From contig NW_020312859.1 in the NCBI RefSeq assembly GCF_003265705.1, positions 2,717,035 through 2,781,034 of the forward strand: 64,000 bases of DNA, read 5' to 3'. The notes under the pieces are model-generated. The model searched no databases and had not been told where the DNA came from. It was given only the letters and a program-made list of their open reading frames with translations. The stretch's first letter is position 1. Every line of letters begins with the position of its first letter. This document shows, piece after piece, positions 1 to 12,417 of this stretch. Source of the stretch: Callorhinus ursinus. Its lineage: Eukaryota; Chordata; Mammalia; Carnivora; Otariidae. The translations under genes were made by a program, and so were the position numbers.

Positions 1-2650
1 GAAAAGATCAACAAAATTAAGAGCTGCTTTTTGAAAAGATAAACAAAACTGAAAAACCTTTAATTAGAAACCAAGAAAAGACTCAAAGAGAAGATTCAAA
101 TAAAATAAATGAAAGAGGAGCCAGTACAACTGATACCATAGAAGTACAAAGGATCATAAGAGACTACTATGAACAACTGTACACCAAAAATTTGGATAAC
201 ATTGAAGAAATCCTAGAAACATACAACTTACCACTAATGAATCATGAAGACAGAAAATCTGAACAGACCAACAATTAGTAAGGAGATTAAATCAGTACTC
301 TAAAAACCTCCTCACAAAGAAAAGCCCAGGACCTGATGGTTTTATTGGAGAATTCTACCACAAACTTTAAAGAAGAATTAATACAAATCCTTCTCAAACT
401 CCTAAAAAACTGAAGAGAAGGGAAGATTTCCAATTCATTTACAAGGCCAGCATATCAAAGCCATTCAAAGACACTATAAAAAAAGAAAATTACAGGCCAA
501 CATGCCTGATGAATATAGATGCAAAGATCTTCAACAAACTATCAGCAAACTGAATTCAACAGCACAGTAAAAGATCATACTGTGATCAAGCTGAATTTAT
601 TTGTGGGATGCCAGAATGGTTCAGCATATGCAAATCAATAAATGTGATATACCACATTAATAAAAATGAAGGATAAAAATCATATCATCATCTCAGTAGA
701 TGCAGAAAGAGTATTTGACAAAATTCCTCCTTTTATGATAAAAGCTCTCAACAAATTCAGTATAGAAGAAATGGTGCCTCAACAAATAGAGGCCATATAA
801 GACATGCCCAGAACTAACATCACACTCAACAGTGAAAATCTGAAAACCTTTCCTCTAAGATCAGGAACAAGACAAGGATGCTCCACTCTTGCCACTCCTA
901 TTCAACCATAGTACTGAAAGGCCCAACCACAGCAATTAGATAAGAAAAAGAAACGAAAAGTATCTAACTTGGAAAGGAGAAAGTAAAACTCTTTTTGCAG
1001 ATGACATGATTTTATATAAAGAAAACTTTAAAGGGGCCACCAAAAAACTTAGAACTAACAAATTCAGTAAAGTTGTAGGATATAAAATCAATATACAAAA
1101 ATCAGTAATTTTTATTTTTATATTAACAATGAACTATCTGAAAGAGAAATTAAGAAAACAACCCCATTTATAATAGCATCAAAAATAATAAAATATTTGG
1201 TAATAAATTTAACTAAAGAAATATAAGATCTATACATTGAAAACTGTAAGAAATTGATGAAATTGAGAAAGACACAAGTAAAGGAAAGATATCCTGTGTT
1301 AATGGATTGGAAGAATTAATGTTATTAAAACGGCCATGCTACCTAAAGTGATCTACAGATTCAACACAATCCCTATCAAAATTCCATTGGTATTTTTCAC
1401 AGAAATAGAAAAAATACTAAAATTCATATGAAACCACAAAAGATCCCAAATAGCCAACACAATCTTGAGAAAGAAGAACAAAGCTGGAAGCATCACACTT
1501 TCTGATTTCAAACTATAACAGAGAGCTATAGTAGTCAAAATGGTATGGTACTTGTGTAAAAATAGACACATAATCCAATGGAACAAAACAGAGAGCCCAG
1601 ACATAAACTCAGGCATATACAGTCAACTAATCTTTGACAAAGCACCAAGAACATACAATGGGGAAAAGATAATTTCTTTAATAAATGGTACTGGGAAAAC
1701 TGGATATCCATATGCAAAATAATGAAACTGGACCTATCTTATATCACTCATAAAAATGAACTCAAATGGATTAAAGACTTAAATGCAAAACCTGAAACTA
1801 TAAAACTCCTAGAAAAAAACACAGGGAAAAAGCTCCTTGACATTGGTCTTGGCAATGTCCTTTTGAATATGATACCAAAAGCAAAAGCAAAACAAGTGAC
1901 ACTATATCAAACTAAAAAGCTTCTGCACAGCAAAGTACACCATCCACAGAGTGAAAAGGCAACCTATGAAATTAGAGAAAATATTTGTAAACCATATATC
2001 TGATAAGGGGCTAATATCCAAAATATATAAGGAACTCAACTCAATAGCAAAATAATAATCCAATTTAAAAATAGACAATAGACCTGAACAGACATTTTTC
2101 CAAAGAAGACAAAAAATGGACAACAGGTATAGGGCAAGGTACCGAATACCACCGGTCACCAGAGAAATACAAACCAAAACCACACTGGATAAATAGTATG
2201 GAGATTCTTCAAAAAATTAAAAATAGAATTACCATATGATCCAACAATCCCACTTCTGGATCTATATCCAGAGAAGAAGAAATCACTATCTCAAAGGGAT
2301 TCTGCACTCCCATTGCACTGCAGCATTATTCACAGTAGCCAAGATATAGAAACAAACTAATGCCTTATCAACGGATGAATAAAGATATGATATATATGTA
2401 TATATATATATATACACACAATGGAATATTATTCAGCTATGAGAAGGAAGTAAAACGTGCCATTTGAAACACCACGGATGAATCTAGAGGACATTAAGGT
2501 TGAATTCACAGAAACAAACAGTAGAAGCGTAGTTACCAGGGGCTGGAGATGGGGAGACAAGCCTTCAGTTATAATATGATTAAGCTCTAGTGATCCAATG
2601 AATAGCACGATGACTCTGTTTGAAATTTGCTAAGACCTTAAGCATTCTTA

Positions 2651-2685
<35 letters not shown>

Positions 2686-2840
2686 GGTAACTATTTGAGG
2701 TGATGGATGTGTTAATTTACCTGATTGTGATAATCACTAAGTACACATATGTTAAATCATCACGTGTATTTTAAATACATACAATTTGATTTGCCAATCA
2801 TGACTCAATAAAGCTGAGAAAAATAAAATAAAATTTTAAA
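1..2840 (+). mobile_element. L1 element, decayed ORF2 3' half and 3' UTR
   Basis: The sequence follows mammalian L1 ORF2, with a degraded reverse-transcriptase part including a TTTGCAGATGACATGAT block near 1000, then the 3' half and an A-rich end near 2810-2850 preceded by AATAAA. Many frameshifts and stops break it. The 5' end lies before the window. It contains (TA)n near 2397 and an (AC)n tract. Confidence 0.85.
2651..2684 (+). repeat. (AC)n microsatellite
   Basis: Uninterrupted AC dinucleotide run of about 16 units inside the L1 tail. Confidence 0.95.
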
Positions 2841-2882
2841 CATGAGGAACAATAACAAATAGGAACAATAAACAAAATAATC

Positions 2883-2884
<2 letters not shown>

Positions 2885-2924
<40 letters not shown>
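2885..2924 (+). repeat. (AC)n microsatellite
   Basis: Uninterrupted AC run of about 20 units just after the L1 3' end. Confidence 0.95.
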
Positions 2925-2925
<1 letters not shown>

Positions 2926-3630
2926 CAGGTGGACATATTAAAACACAAATACTTTCCGAGTTAGAGCAGGATGCTTTTCAGAGGAAGTCCTCAGATATTA
3001 CTAAAGAACTATGGGTGAGCTTAAACCCCATGGGCCTGAACTACTCTGTAATCTACCCCAAACCAACAAGATGGTATCTCTGAATTTAGACACAGAAAGA
3101 TACAACACAGTATGGATACTTACATGAATTTAGGTTAAGCCCAATACATACAAAAATATCTATAAACTTCTATAAAACCTATTGAGCTTGTCAAGCTGTG
3201 AAGAAACAAACAAAACCTGGTAAGGAACAAACTTCTTGAAAATATATTTCAGGGTGTTTTGGCAGTTAACTGTTGTTACACACTGTTCTTTACAGTTTTT
3301 TTAAAAGGAAAAAAAAACGGAGGTAGAGAATACACCTGGATCTCTCAATACATTTTTATGTTTGCTTGTTTTTAATAGAAAAAAAAAATTTCCTGATCAG
3401 AAACTGAGGACAATTAGTTCTATACATAGAACTATTTTTAGTTCTTTTTCTTTCTTTAAGAATAACAACAACAAAAACAGCACAGTAACACATTAAATGA
3501 TTTGTGGCACTATGTCAAAAATCCAGATATTGAAATAGAACACTTAAATGATATAAGCTTCAGTAAATCCCTAAAACCCAAAAATGTAACAATATTTTTA
3601 ATACCCTACTCTTAGAAAAGGAAACTGTCA
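2925..3630. other. No gene seen
   Basis: AT-rich sequence with poly-A and poly-T patches. I recognise nothing specific. Confidence 0.6.
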
Positions 3631-3829
3631 GGGCACCTGGGTGGCTCAGTCACTTAAATGTCTGCCTTCGGCTCAGGTCATGATCTCAGGGTCCTGGGAC
3701 CGAGTCCTGTGTCTGGCTCCCTTGCTCAGCAGGGAGTCTGCTTCTCCCTTTCCCTCTGCCCCTCTCCCCTGCTTGTGCTTCTCTCTCTCTCTCTGCCTCA
3801 AATAAAATCTTAAAAAAAAAAAAAGAAAG
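3631..3829 (+). mobile_element. CAN SINE (tRNA-Lys-derived)
   Basis: Head GGGCACCTGGGTGGCTCAG, CT-rich middle and tail AATAAAATCTTAAAA. Flanked by a 14/15 direct repeat AAAAGGAAACTGTCA (3616-3630) and AAAAGGATAATGTCA (3830-3844). Confidence 0.95.
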
Positions 3830-4094
3830 AAAAGGATAATGTCACATGTACTATAGGTAACAAAAATACACCAATAATGTGATTATTTTCTTGTGTTTCA
3901 TCAGTGGAGTCGGGAGAAACACTGCCTCTGCAGCTAGCGAGGCATGCTTTCAGGAGACCTTCTCCAAACTGCAGGTGGCCTGGGAGTCTTTCCAGGAAGA
4001 CCTTGAAAAACAGCAGTATTCTGTGCTCTGTGTAGATATTACAAATCCTACAAAGCACTTAGGGGTTTGTCCTCTGCTAAAAACATCTTAGGAG

Positions 4095-4282
4095 GGGCAC
4101 CTGGGTGGCTCAGTTAAGCGTCTGCCTTCGGCTCAGGTCATGATCTCAGGGTCCTGGGATTGAGCCCTGCATCGGGCTCCCTGGTCAGCAGGGAGTCTGC
4201 TTCTTCCTCCCCCTCTGCTCTCCCCATACTCATTCTCTCTCTCTCTCCCTCAAATAAATAAATAAAATCTTAAAAAAAAAAA
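4095..4282 (+). mobile_element. CAN SINE, first of a tandem pair
   Basis: Full-length copy flanked by ATCTTAGGAGGGG at 4085-4097 and 4283-4295. Confidence 0.95.
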
Positions 4283-4292
4283 ATCTTAGGAG

Positions 4293-4485
4293 GGGTGGCC
4301 AGGTGGCTCCATTGGTTAAGCGTCTGCCTTCGGCTCAGGTCATGATCCCAGGGTCCTGGGATGGAGCCCCGCACTGGGCTCCCTGCTGAGCAGGGAGCCC
4401 GCTTCTCCCTCTGTCTGCCGCTCCCCGTGCTTGTGCTCTCTCCCTCTCTCTCTGACAAATAAATAAATAAAATCTTAAAAAAAAA
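4293..4485 (+). mobile_element. CAN SINE, second of a tandem pair
   Basis: Full-length copy beginning GGGTGGCCAGGTGGCTC, inserted at the downstream repeat of the previous copy. It is followed by a third ATCTTAGGA at 4486-4494. Confidence 0.95.
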
Positions 4486-4659
4486 ATCTTAGGAAATCTG
4501 AGATCCTGCCATTCCCAAGCTGGGTTTCCCCACTCACCTGCAGACAACCACCTGCTCTAGCCCTACCCTACTAGTGCCCTTGCCACCCAGAGGGTTCTAA
4601 GCTAGCAGTTAGCATCAAGCCTGGGCCCTGCTCAAAACCCATTCCTCTCACGCCTCAGT

Positions 4660-5215
4660 ATCAAGCTAAAAGTCCTTACTCATAATGAGGTATTGTTAAC
4701 AAAAGTAAAAAAAGTAAGCTGATCCACAATGCTCTGTGTGATTGGACCCTGCAGCTTCTCCAAATGTTTCTTGTGCCAAACTTCCCCCTCACTCAACTGT
4801 CCTTGGGTCACCCTGGAACTTATTTCAGTTCCTCCATGAGCAAGCTCTTTCCCACTTCAAGGCCTTACACATGTAGCTCCTTCTGCCTGGAATCTCATCA
4901 GCTCTCCCTGCCCCACCCTACCCCCTTTCTTCTAGTTAACGCCTACTTCAGCCAGTCTCAGCTTGGGTTCCTTTTCCTCCCTTCACCTTCACACACAAGC
5001 ACATGCTCACGTGTACAGGCCAAGGCACCCTTAGCATTCTGCTCCTGCTCCCTTAGCATCCTCTACTTCCACCACTGTAGCATTCGTTACAAAAACGTTA
5101 GAATATAAGGCCCGTGACAGCGGGCTCCATGTCTTTATTATTCACTGTTACAGCACTAGCACCTACACATCACAGATGATCAGTAAATACTCACTTAATG
5201 AATATCAAATGAAGG
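4660..5215 (+). mobile_element. L2 LINE 3' fragment
   Basis: Resembles the L2 3' end: CAAGGCCTTACACATG..CTCCTTCTGCCTGGAAT, then an ATAAGGCCCGTGACAG-like block and TCAGTAAATACTCACTTAATGAAT. Confidence 0.8.
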
Positions 5216-6035
5216 CACGAGGGTATTAGTCATCCTGATCTATATACCCTTCTTTCCCCACTGTGCTGACTATAACGTGCTGCCTGAATTCTGTGTCTTT
5301 CATCTCAAAGCCAACTGTTAAGATATCATAGTTTTGGCTCTAATTCTGCCCAGGTTTCCTCTCTCAGAAGAAGACATTTTCTAAGTTCAACAGAATGCAA
5401 GTTAAGGTGCCAACATGAGTTCAGTCAATTAACATGTACATTTCAGGCACTTGTCTAATCTTTCAGCCAACAGAATTGGTTTGTCTAGACAAGGTTTTCT
5501 GTGGGATGTTCAGCTACATGGCCCTGGTCATTGTGGCCACTCCAGGGCAGTAGCCCTTCCTGAGATGGAATTAATGATGTGATACCTTCAAGCTTCCAAC
5601 TTTGGAAAGTTAAAAAAAAAAAAAAAAAGTAACCCAACTGATTTCCCTAAAAATTCTCTCCCTTGCAAGGTTGTTATGAGCGGTGGGAAGGAAAATGAGA
5701 AGGATGAGTCAGTGTGAGTCAGTGTTAAGAAAAAAGCCCTGCTTCTGGTAAACAGTTTGCTCTTTTACAGACAGGATTAGGATTACCCGACTCCCACTGC
5801 TAAAAATACACAAATAACAGGTGGTATACATTATATAAGTAGTTCCAAAACAGAGACTCAGATCACTGACTCTAAAAAGGGAACAGTTAATCAGCGATTG
5901 GCCAGACCTTCTCCAGGGCCTGTTTCTTCTTGGAGAAGCCCCAAGACTAAGTAAGCGTTTCCTTTAAGACAATTAAGATCCTAAATCCTTCTACTGCTCA
6001 CTCAACTGACCTAAAGGAATAACTGAGCCTCTCTG
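5216..6035. other. No gene seen; contains a paired AP-1 site
   Basis: Apparently unique sequence in the inferred PKIG intron 1, with an A17 run near 5611 and a TGAGTCA pair at 5705-5721. Confidence 0.6.
5705..5721 (+). promoter_or_regulatory. Two AP-1 sites one helical turn apart
   Basis: Perfect TGAGTCA at 5705-5711 and 5715-5721. A sequence match only; function is unknown. Confidence 0.4.
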
Positions 6036-6039
6036 ACAA

Positions 6040-6240
6040 GAATTACCGCTGAATGAGCACCTATTTTGTGCTAACCTGTGCCTGGCACTTCAGATACTTC
6101 ATCTTTAAACTTGCAACAATTCTGTAAGACGGCTATTATCAGCGTTTTATAGATACAAAAACCTGGAGTTCTCGGAAGTTAAGTGATTTACTCAGGTTGC
6201 ACAGTGGCAGTGCCATGATTTTAACTCAGATCTGACTTGG
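6040..6240 (+). mobile_element. MIR SINE fossil
   Basis: GAGCACCTATTTTGTGCTAA..TGCCTGGCAC to GTTAAGTGATTTACTCAGGTTGCACAG follows the MIR consensus order. Confidence 0.85.
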
Positions 6241-7689
6241 AAGTGCTTGTTTCCCAGTATCCCAAACTCAATTCAGAAATACATATGCATCACCATGTGC
6301 AAAGCAGTGTACCAGGTATAACAAGGGATTCAAGGGTATCAGAGGCTCCTCCAATTATCAAGAAAGCAAAGAAGGAAATGGGATCATCTATGGGAGATTC
6401 ATCTCTATTTCCAGAACCTTGAACAAGGCCTGCCACATACAAGTTGCCCAGGGCATTATTACTGAAATATATGTGGAGGGTAAGGGAAACACACAAATGT
6501 AACACAGGCAGTCTGTGGTTAGTGTCATGAGCAAGAAGGTATTATGAGGTTTAGATTATATCCTAATGCAGGGTTCTGAGGAAGATCCATGAATAAGATG
6601 GCATTTAAGATAAGCTTGACAAATGGGACTTTGACAGGCAACAGTGAAAAGTAAAGAGATGGTGGAGTCCAGGGAGCAACACAGTTGAGATAAACCCTCC
6701 AGCATCTCTAGCAAAACTGGGAAAATAAAGCTGTAAAAGCAAACTGAGTGGGCCCTGAGTCTGCTTCAAGTCCTTTTATACAGAAAAGCACAAGAATTAC
6801 AGATATTTCCTAGTTGATTCAGATCAATACATAAGGAGACACACTTACTGGTTAAATAAATCATACAGCCTTTCTGGAACAAAGTGGTAAACGTGGTGGT
6901 GGGGGATATAACTGACTAAATGAATTATGTACACAAATCTAGAATATATTGGTAATATAGCAAAAGGAACATTACAGATAAGTTCTACCACTTTCATTAC
7001 TTCAACACTGAATCATTATAGTATGGGTTCTGGGAGCGTACATTTTCTTTTAAATTAACCCACAGCCCCATCATTAGGAGACCAGTTAGGTCAATGCTCT
7101 CAGGCATAATCACTAGAGGGCCTTCTGGAAATGAGGGAGGGGGAAAGGGCATTTTTGGTTTCACAGTATTTGATTACCTATTCACTCAAATGGGTATTTA
7201 GTAGGTGGGGACCAGGACATTAAATGTCCAGCAAACTGTGAGGCAGTCTTACAGAAACAAAATTGCCATTACCCTGCCTGACTTGCAAATACCAAGACAT
7301 TCATGTAAGCAGAAAACCTATTTATAATGATGAGCCTAGAACTTAACTCCTTTTCACTTTTAACAGCGTACTTTCACATGGTTTTAGAGGCACTGTATTT
7401 TCCAAGAATACATGGAAAAGGAAGGATGTAAATACCATATAAAAAGGAAGATGATGCTGTTTTGTATTCAAGAGTGAATTATCATTCCTGTACCATACCT
7501 TCGAATAGTTCAGTAAAAAAACTGAAACACACACATATATAATAGAGCATATGCACCAAAATGTTGGCACTGTTTCATCTACGTATTTGATGCAGATGCT
7601 CACTATACTTAAAAAAATTTTTTTCCTCTATGTCTGAAACGTTTCATAATACAAAGCTGAGGGAAAAAAATCCACTTGGCCCCTATTAA
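6241..7689. other. No gene seen
   Basis: Apparently unique intronic or intergenic sequence. Short ORFs here show no recognisable protein. Confidence 0.6.
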
Positions 7690-7915
7690 GTAAGAGGTCA
7701 TAATAGAGGCTAAGAGCACAGAATCTAGAGCTCTGTGACCTTAGGCAGGCTACTTTCCCTCCCCATGCCTCAGTTTCCCCATCTGTAACATGCGGATCAT
7801 GTAACTGCCTTCCAGAGCTGTTTTAAGGATAAAACAGATTAATAAATGGAAGCTGCTTAGAATAGAGCCTGGCACAGGGTAGATGCTATTGAAGTGATAG
7901 CTATTCTCATCATAC
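7690..7915 (-). mobile_element. MIR SINE fossil
   Basis: Antisense MIR: CTGTGACCTTAGGCAGGCTAC, CTCAGTTTCCCCATCTGTAA, GAGCCTGGCACAGGGTAG. Confidence 0.85.
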
Positions 7916-8079
7916 CTCAGTGAACAGTCACCCACTCACGTACCTGCCCGGCTCTCCATCCTGAGTTATTTGCACAAGCAGAAAAAGGTAGAAATTCTTG
8001 GCCAAGAGTTACTGTCACACTGTTTCCTTCCAGTGAGATCCCTTCCCTCTCTTTCCCTTCTTGAACCTGCTTCCGCTAG

Positions 8080-8420
8080 ACGGATCCTCCTTAGCCTCTG
8101 CTACTCTAGTGCTCTTCTTTTCTCAGATGCCTCATGACCTTGGTCTCGCTCATCCCAGCTAAACACCTTTCCTCCTTTCTCCCTCCTAATTCTTACTTAT
8201 CCTTCAGGATGCTGGCCAAGCACCAGCTCCTCTGTGAGCCTTACCAGGCTCAGCCATACTTGGCCGACCTCTTCTGGAGTCCTTCTCCCAGGCAAGTAGA
8301 ATAAGACCGCTTTGAAGTGTCAGCTACCTTTCAATTTGCAGGTGTCTCTCTAAATGATTTTAAGTTCTTTGAACAAGGGCTACACCTTTCTTTGCTACGT
8401 ATTTTCTTGGGCTTCTCATG
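8080..8420 (+). mobile_element. L2 LINE 3' fragment
   Basis: L2-like order: CACCAGCTCCTCTGTGAGCCTTACCAGGC, then AAGTTCTTTGAACAAGGGCT..TTTCTTTGCTACGTATTTTC. It overlaps part of the 173-codon minus ORF. Confidence 0.6.
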
Positions 8421-8959
8421 GTCCTTGCAGCAGATGTAGGAGGAAATATTTTCTTCCATCTCAGCTGCTGCATTTGCTCTCTGAAGAACTTCCCTTGTTT
8501 TTAATGCTGTGTCAGTTAAAAACTGGATCCAAAGGCTTTGCCCCATATGGAATACTTCAGTTGACAATATCTTCTGTGCTAACATAAAGCTGAGAGTGGT
8601 CCCAAAGAATTCCAAGCTGCGTAAGCTGCACTTACAGAGGCCAGGGTACACTGATTGGGTGTCACGTGGTGCCTCCCCCTGAGCATGTCCAAAGGCTGGC
8701 ATGAGCTGCATCCTCCTTTCCCTCCCAGCAAATCCATCATTCTGCCTGAACTCGTTATTGGGAGAACCAATGTGATTAATGGGTGATATTCTGAAGGTGA
8801 CAGGATGAGAGTCCTTTTCCTGAAGTGGTCTCCAAGAGAAATGTATACACAAGGAGGCAAAGCAAGGAACAGGAAAGCTTCATTCTAGACCAGGACTTTG
8901 GCCCCAGAACTCCCATGAGCTAAGCTGGACCACACTGTTCATAGCGTTTCCTTGTTAGA

Positions 8960-9170
8960 AGCTTCCAGCACTGTACTCAGAATGAGATCCACTCTCCTCA
9001 TTGTGGTCTACAAAGCCTGAGGCGACCTGGGCCCGGACTACTTCTCTAGTCTGAAACTGTACCACTCTCCCTCTCCTTGCCTATCCTCCAGCATCATGGT
9101 CCTACCTATTCTTTGAATAGGACAAACTCAACTCTACTTTAGGGCCTTTGTGCCTGTAGCTTCAAGTCAT
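8960..9170 (+). mobile_element. L2 LINE fragment
   Basis: TACAAAGCCTGAGGCGACCTGGGC..TACTTTAGGGCCTTTGTGCCTG follows the L2 3' region. Confidence 0.7.
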
Positions 9171-9238
9171 GGTTCCACTATTTATTAGCAGTGTGACCAC
9201 AGTTAAGTTACTCAGTCACTCAGAAACTTAGTTACTGC

Positions 9239-9545
9239 CTCCATAAAGTTCAGTCATTCCGGAAATATTTATCAAGCACCTACCATGTGCATGTCCTTTT
9301 CTAGGCACTGGAGATAAAGCAATGAACAGAAATAACGTTCCCATTCTCTTTAGCTCACATTCTACTAGACGGAAGGCAACTAAGCAAATAAATAAGATAA
9401 TTTCAGACATTAGCAAATTCTATGAAAAAAATTAAGCAGAGTAATAGGATAGGTGAATGAAAGTGGGGAGAGCAGGCTGTAACGGAGTGGCCAGGCAAGG
9501 ACGCCGTGAGGAAGTGACACGTGAGCTAAGATCTATTCCTAAGGG
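9239..9545 (-). mobile_element. L2 LINE 3' fragment, antisense
   Basis: TTATCAAGCACCTACCATGTGC..TAGGCACTGGAGATAAAGCAATGAACA is the reverse of the L2 3' end, continuing to GTGAGGAAGTGACACGTGAGC. Confidence 0.8.
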
Positions 9546-10052
9546 AACAAGGTAAAGGGTACACGGGATCTCAGTATTGTTTCTTACAACTGCATATGAA
9601 TCTGCAATTAGGTCAAAAAGTTAAAAAGAAAAATCACCCTGGCCGCCATGTGGAGATTTATATATATGCATAATATTTAATATACGTATAAGATCACTTT
9701 AAATTTTAATCTGTTTTAGTTAACCCAGTATTTCCATAACATTTATCATTTCAACACGTAATCAATATGAAATTATTAACAACATATTCTTTATCCTTCT
9801 GCTAAGTCTTTGAAATCCATTGTATGCAACACGTCTCAATTCAGACTAGCCACATCTCAGGTACCATACTGGACAGTACAACTATAGAGTTCTACCTAAA
9901 GCCTTGGATCATGGACATTTAACGTCGACTCTCATTTCTCTCTATACTTACTCCCCCTGCAGTCTTATTGAGATATAATTGATATACAACATTTTATTAG
10001 TTTTAGGTGTACAGCCATAAATCTTACAGAAGGTCAAAATGGGAATCAGGGA
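9546..10052. other. No gene seen; small L1-like scrap at 9,955-10,020
   Basis: AT-rich. CTTATTGAGATATAATTGAT..TTTAGGTGTACA resembles an antisense L1 3' fragment. The left target duplication of the next L1 ends at 10052. Confidence 0.5.
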
Positions 10053-11695
10053 AGTCCTAGCTCAGCAATTAGACAACAAAAAGAAATAAAAGGCATCCAA
10101 ATAGGCAAAGAAGTCAAACTCTCACTCTTCGCAGATGACATGACACTCTATGTGGAAAACCCAAGAGACTCCACCCCAAAATTGCTAGAACTCATACAGG
10201 AATTCAGCAAAGTGGTAGGATATAAGATCAATGCACAGAAATCAGTTTCATTTCTATACACTAACGAGACAAGAAAGAAATTAAGGAGTCAATCCCATTT
10301 ACAATTGTACCAAAAACCTTAAGATACCTACGAATAAACCTAACCAAAGAGGCAAAGGATCTGTACTCAGAAAACTACAGAACACTCATGAAAGAGATTG
10401 AAGAAGACACAAAGAAATGGAAAAATGTTCCATGCTCATGGATTGGAAGAACAAATATTGTGAAGATGTTTATGCTACCTAAAGCAATTTACACATTCAG
10501 TGCAATTCCTATCAAAATACCATCAGCATTTTTCAGAGCTGGAACAAATAACCCTAAGATTTGTATGGAACCATCAAAGACCCCGAATAGCCAGAGAAAT
10601 GTTGAAAAAGAAAAGCAAAGTTGGTGGCATCATAATTCCCGACTTCAAGCTCTATTACAAAGCTGTAATCATCAAGACAGTATGGTACTGGCACAAAAAC
10701 AGACACATCGATCAATGGAACAGAATAGAAAACCCAGAAATGGACCCTCAACTCTATAGTCAACTAATCTTTAACAAAGCAGGAAAGAATATCCTATGGA
10801 AAAAAGACAGTCTCTTCAATAAATCGTGTTGGGAAAATTGGACAGCCACATGCAGAAGAATAAAACTGGACCATTTCCTTACACCATACACAAAAATAGA
10901 CTCAAAATGGTTGAAAGACCTAAATGTGAGACAGGAATCCATCAAAATCCTAGAGGACAACACAGGCAGCAACCTCTTCGACCTCGGCCACAGCAACTTC
11001 TTCCTAGAAACATCTCCAAAGTCAAGGGAAAAAAAGGCAAAAATGAACTATTGGGACTTCATCAGGATAAAAAGCTTTTGCACAGCAAAGGAAACAGTTG
11101 ACAAAACCAAAAGACTACCAACAGAATGGGAGAAGATATTTGCATACGTCTTATCAGATAAAGGGATAGTATCCAAAACCTATAAAGAACTTATCAAACT
11201 CAACACCCGAAGAACAAATAATCCAATCAAGAAATGGGCAGAAGACATGAACAGATATCTCTCCAAAGAAGACATACAAATGGCCAACAGACACATGAAA
11301 AAGATGCTCAGCATCACTGGGCATCAGGGAAATATAAATCAAAACCACATTGAGATACCACCTCACACCAGTCAGAATGGCTAAAATTAACAAGTCAGGA
11401 AACGAGAGTTGTTGGCAAGGGATGTGGAGAAAGGGGAACCCTCCTACACTGTTGGTGGGAATACAAGCTGGTGCAGCCACTCTGGAAAACAGTATGGAAG
11501 TTCCTCAAAAAGTTGAAAATAGAGCTACACTATGACCCAGCAATTGCACTACTGGGTATTTACCCCAAAGATACAAATGTGGTGATCTGAAGGGGCACCT
11601 GCATCCCAATGTTTATAGCAGCAATGCCCACAATAGCCAAACTATGGAAAGAACCCAGATGTCCATCGACAGATTAATGCATAAAGAAGATGTGG

Positions 11696-11698
<3 letters not shown>

Positions 11699-11743
<45 letters not shown>

Positions 11744-11771
11744 TACATACATATATATATATACACACACA
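11699..11771 (+). repeat. Compound (TA)n(CA)n microsatellite
   Basis: TA run, AC run, ATAC units, then a second TA and AC run, expanded within the L1 ORF2 3' end. Confidence 0.95.
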
Positions 11772-11808
11772 ATGGAATAGAACTCAGCCATCAAAAAAAT
11801 GAAATCTT

Positions 11809-12005
11809 AGGGCACATGGGTGGCTCAGTCGTTAAGCATCTGCCTTCGGCTCAGGTCATGATCCCAGGGTCCTGGGATCGAGCCCTGCATCGGGCTCTCT
11901 GCTCAATGGAAAGCCTCCTTCTCCCTCTCCCACTCCCCCTGCTTGTGTTCCCTCTCCCGCTGTGTCTCTCTCTGTCAAATAAATAAATAAAGTCTTTAAA
12001 AAAAA
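11809..12005 (+). mobile_element. CAN SINE nested in L1
   Basis: Flanked by perfect AATGAAATCTT at 11798-11808 and 12006-12016. Confidence 0.95.
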
Positions 12006-12417
12006 AATGAAATCTTGCCATTTGCAATGACAAGGATGGAACTGGAGGGTATTATGCTAAGTGAAATAAGTCAACGAGAGAAAGACAATTAATTATCTTA
12101 TGATCTCATTCATATGTGGAATTTAAGAAACAAAACAGAGGAGCATAGGGGAAGAGAGGAAAAAATAAAACAAGATGAAATCAGAGAGGGAGATAAACCG
12201 TAAGAGGCTCTTAATCATAGGAAACAAACTGAGGGTTGCTGGAGGGGAGGGGGGTCAGGGGATGGGGTACCTGGGTGATGAACATTAAGGAGGGCACATA
12301 ATGTAATGAGCACTGGGTATTATATAAGACTGATGAATCACTGAACTCCACCTCTGAAACTAATAATACACTATGTTAATTAATTGAATTTAAATAAAAA
12401 AAAAAGGGAATCAGGGA

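Larger units (their letters stand above)
10053..12405 (+). mobile_element. 5'-truncated L1, ORF2 3' half plus 3' UTR, with nested SINE
   Basis: Flanked by a perfect 12-bp direct repeat GGGAATCAGGGA (10041-10052 and 12406-12417), so both ends are fixed. It starts inside the ORF2 reverse transcriptase: the translation reads [15 protein letters not shown] with the catalytic FADD motif near 10130. A frameshift follows near 10265, and the frame reopens from 10500 to 11384 (about 294 codons, including [11 protein letters not shown]). The 3' UTR has a G-rich tract at 12242-12265 and an A-tail at 12396-12405. A CAN SINE is inserted at 11809. This is a dead copy with no intact ORF2 and no ORF1. Confidence 0.93.

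Noticed and set aside
10500..11384. 294-codon ORF as a host gene
   Set aside because: It is the 3' half of L1 ORF2 inside an element with target duplications at both ends.
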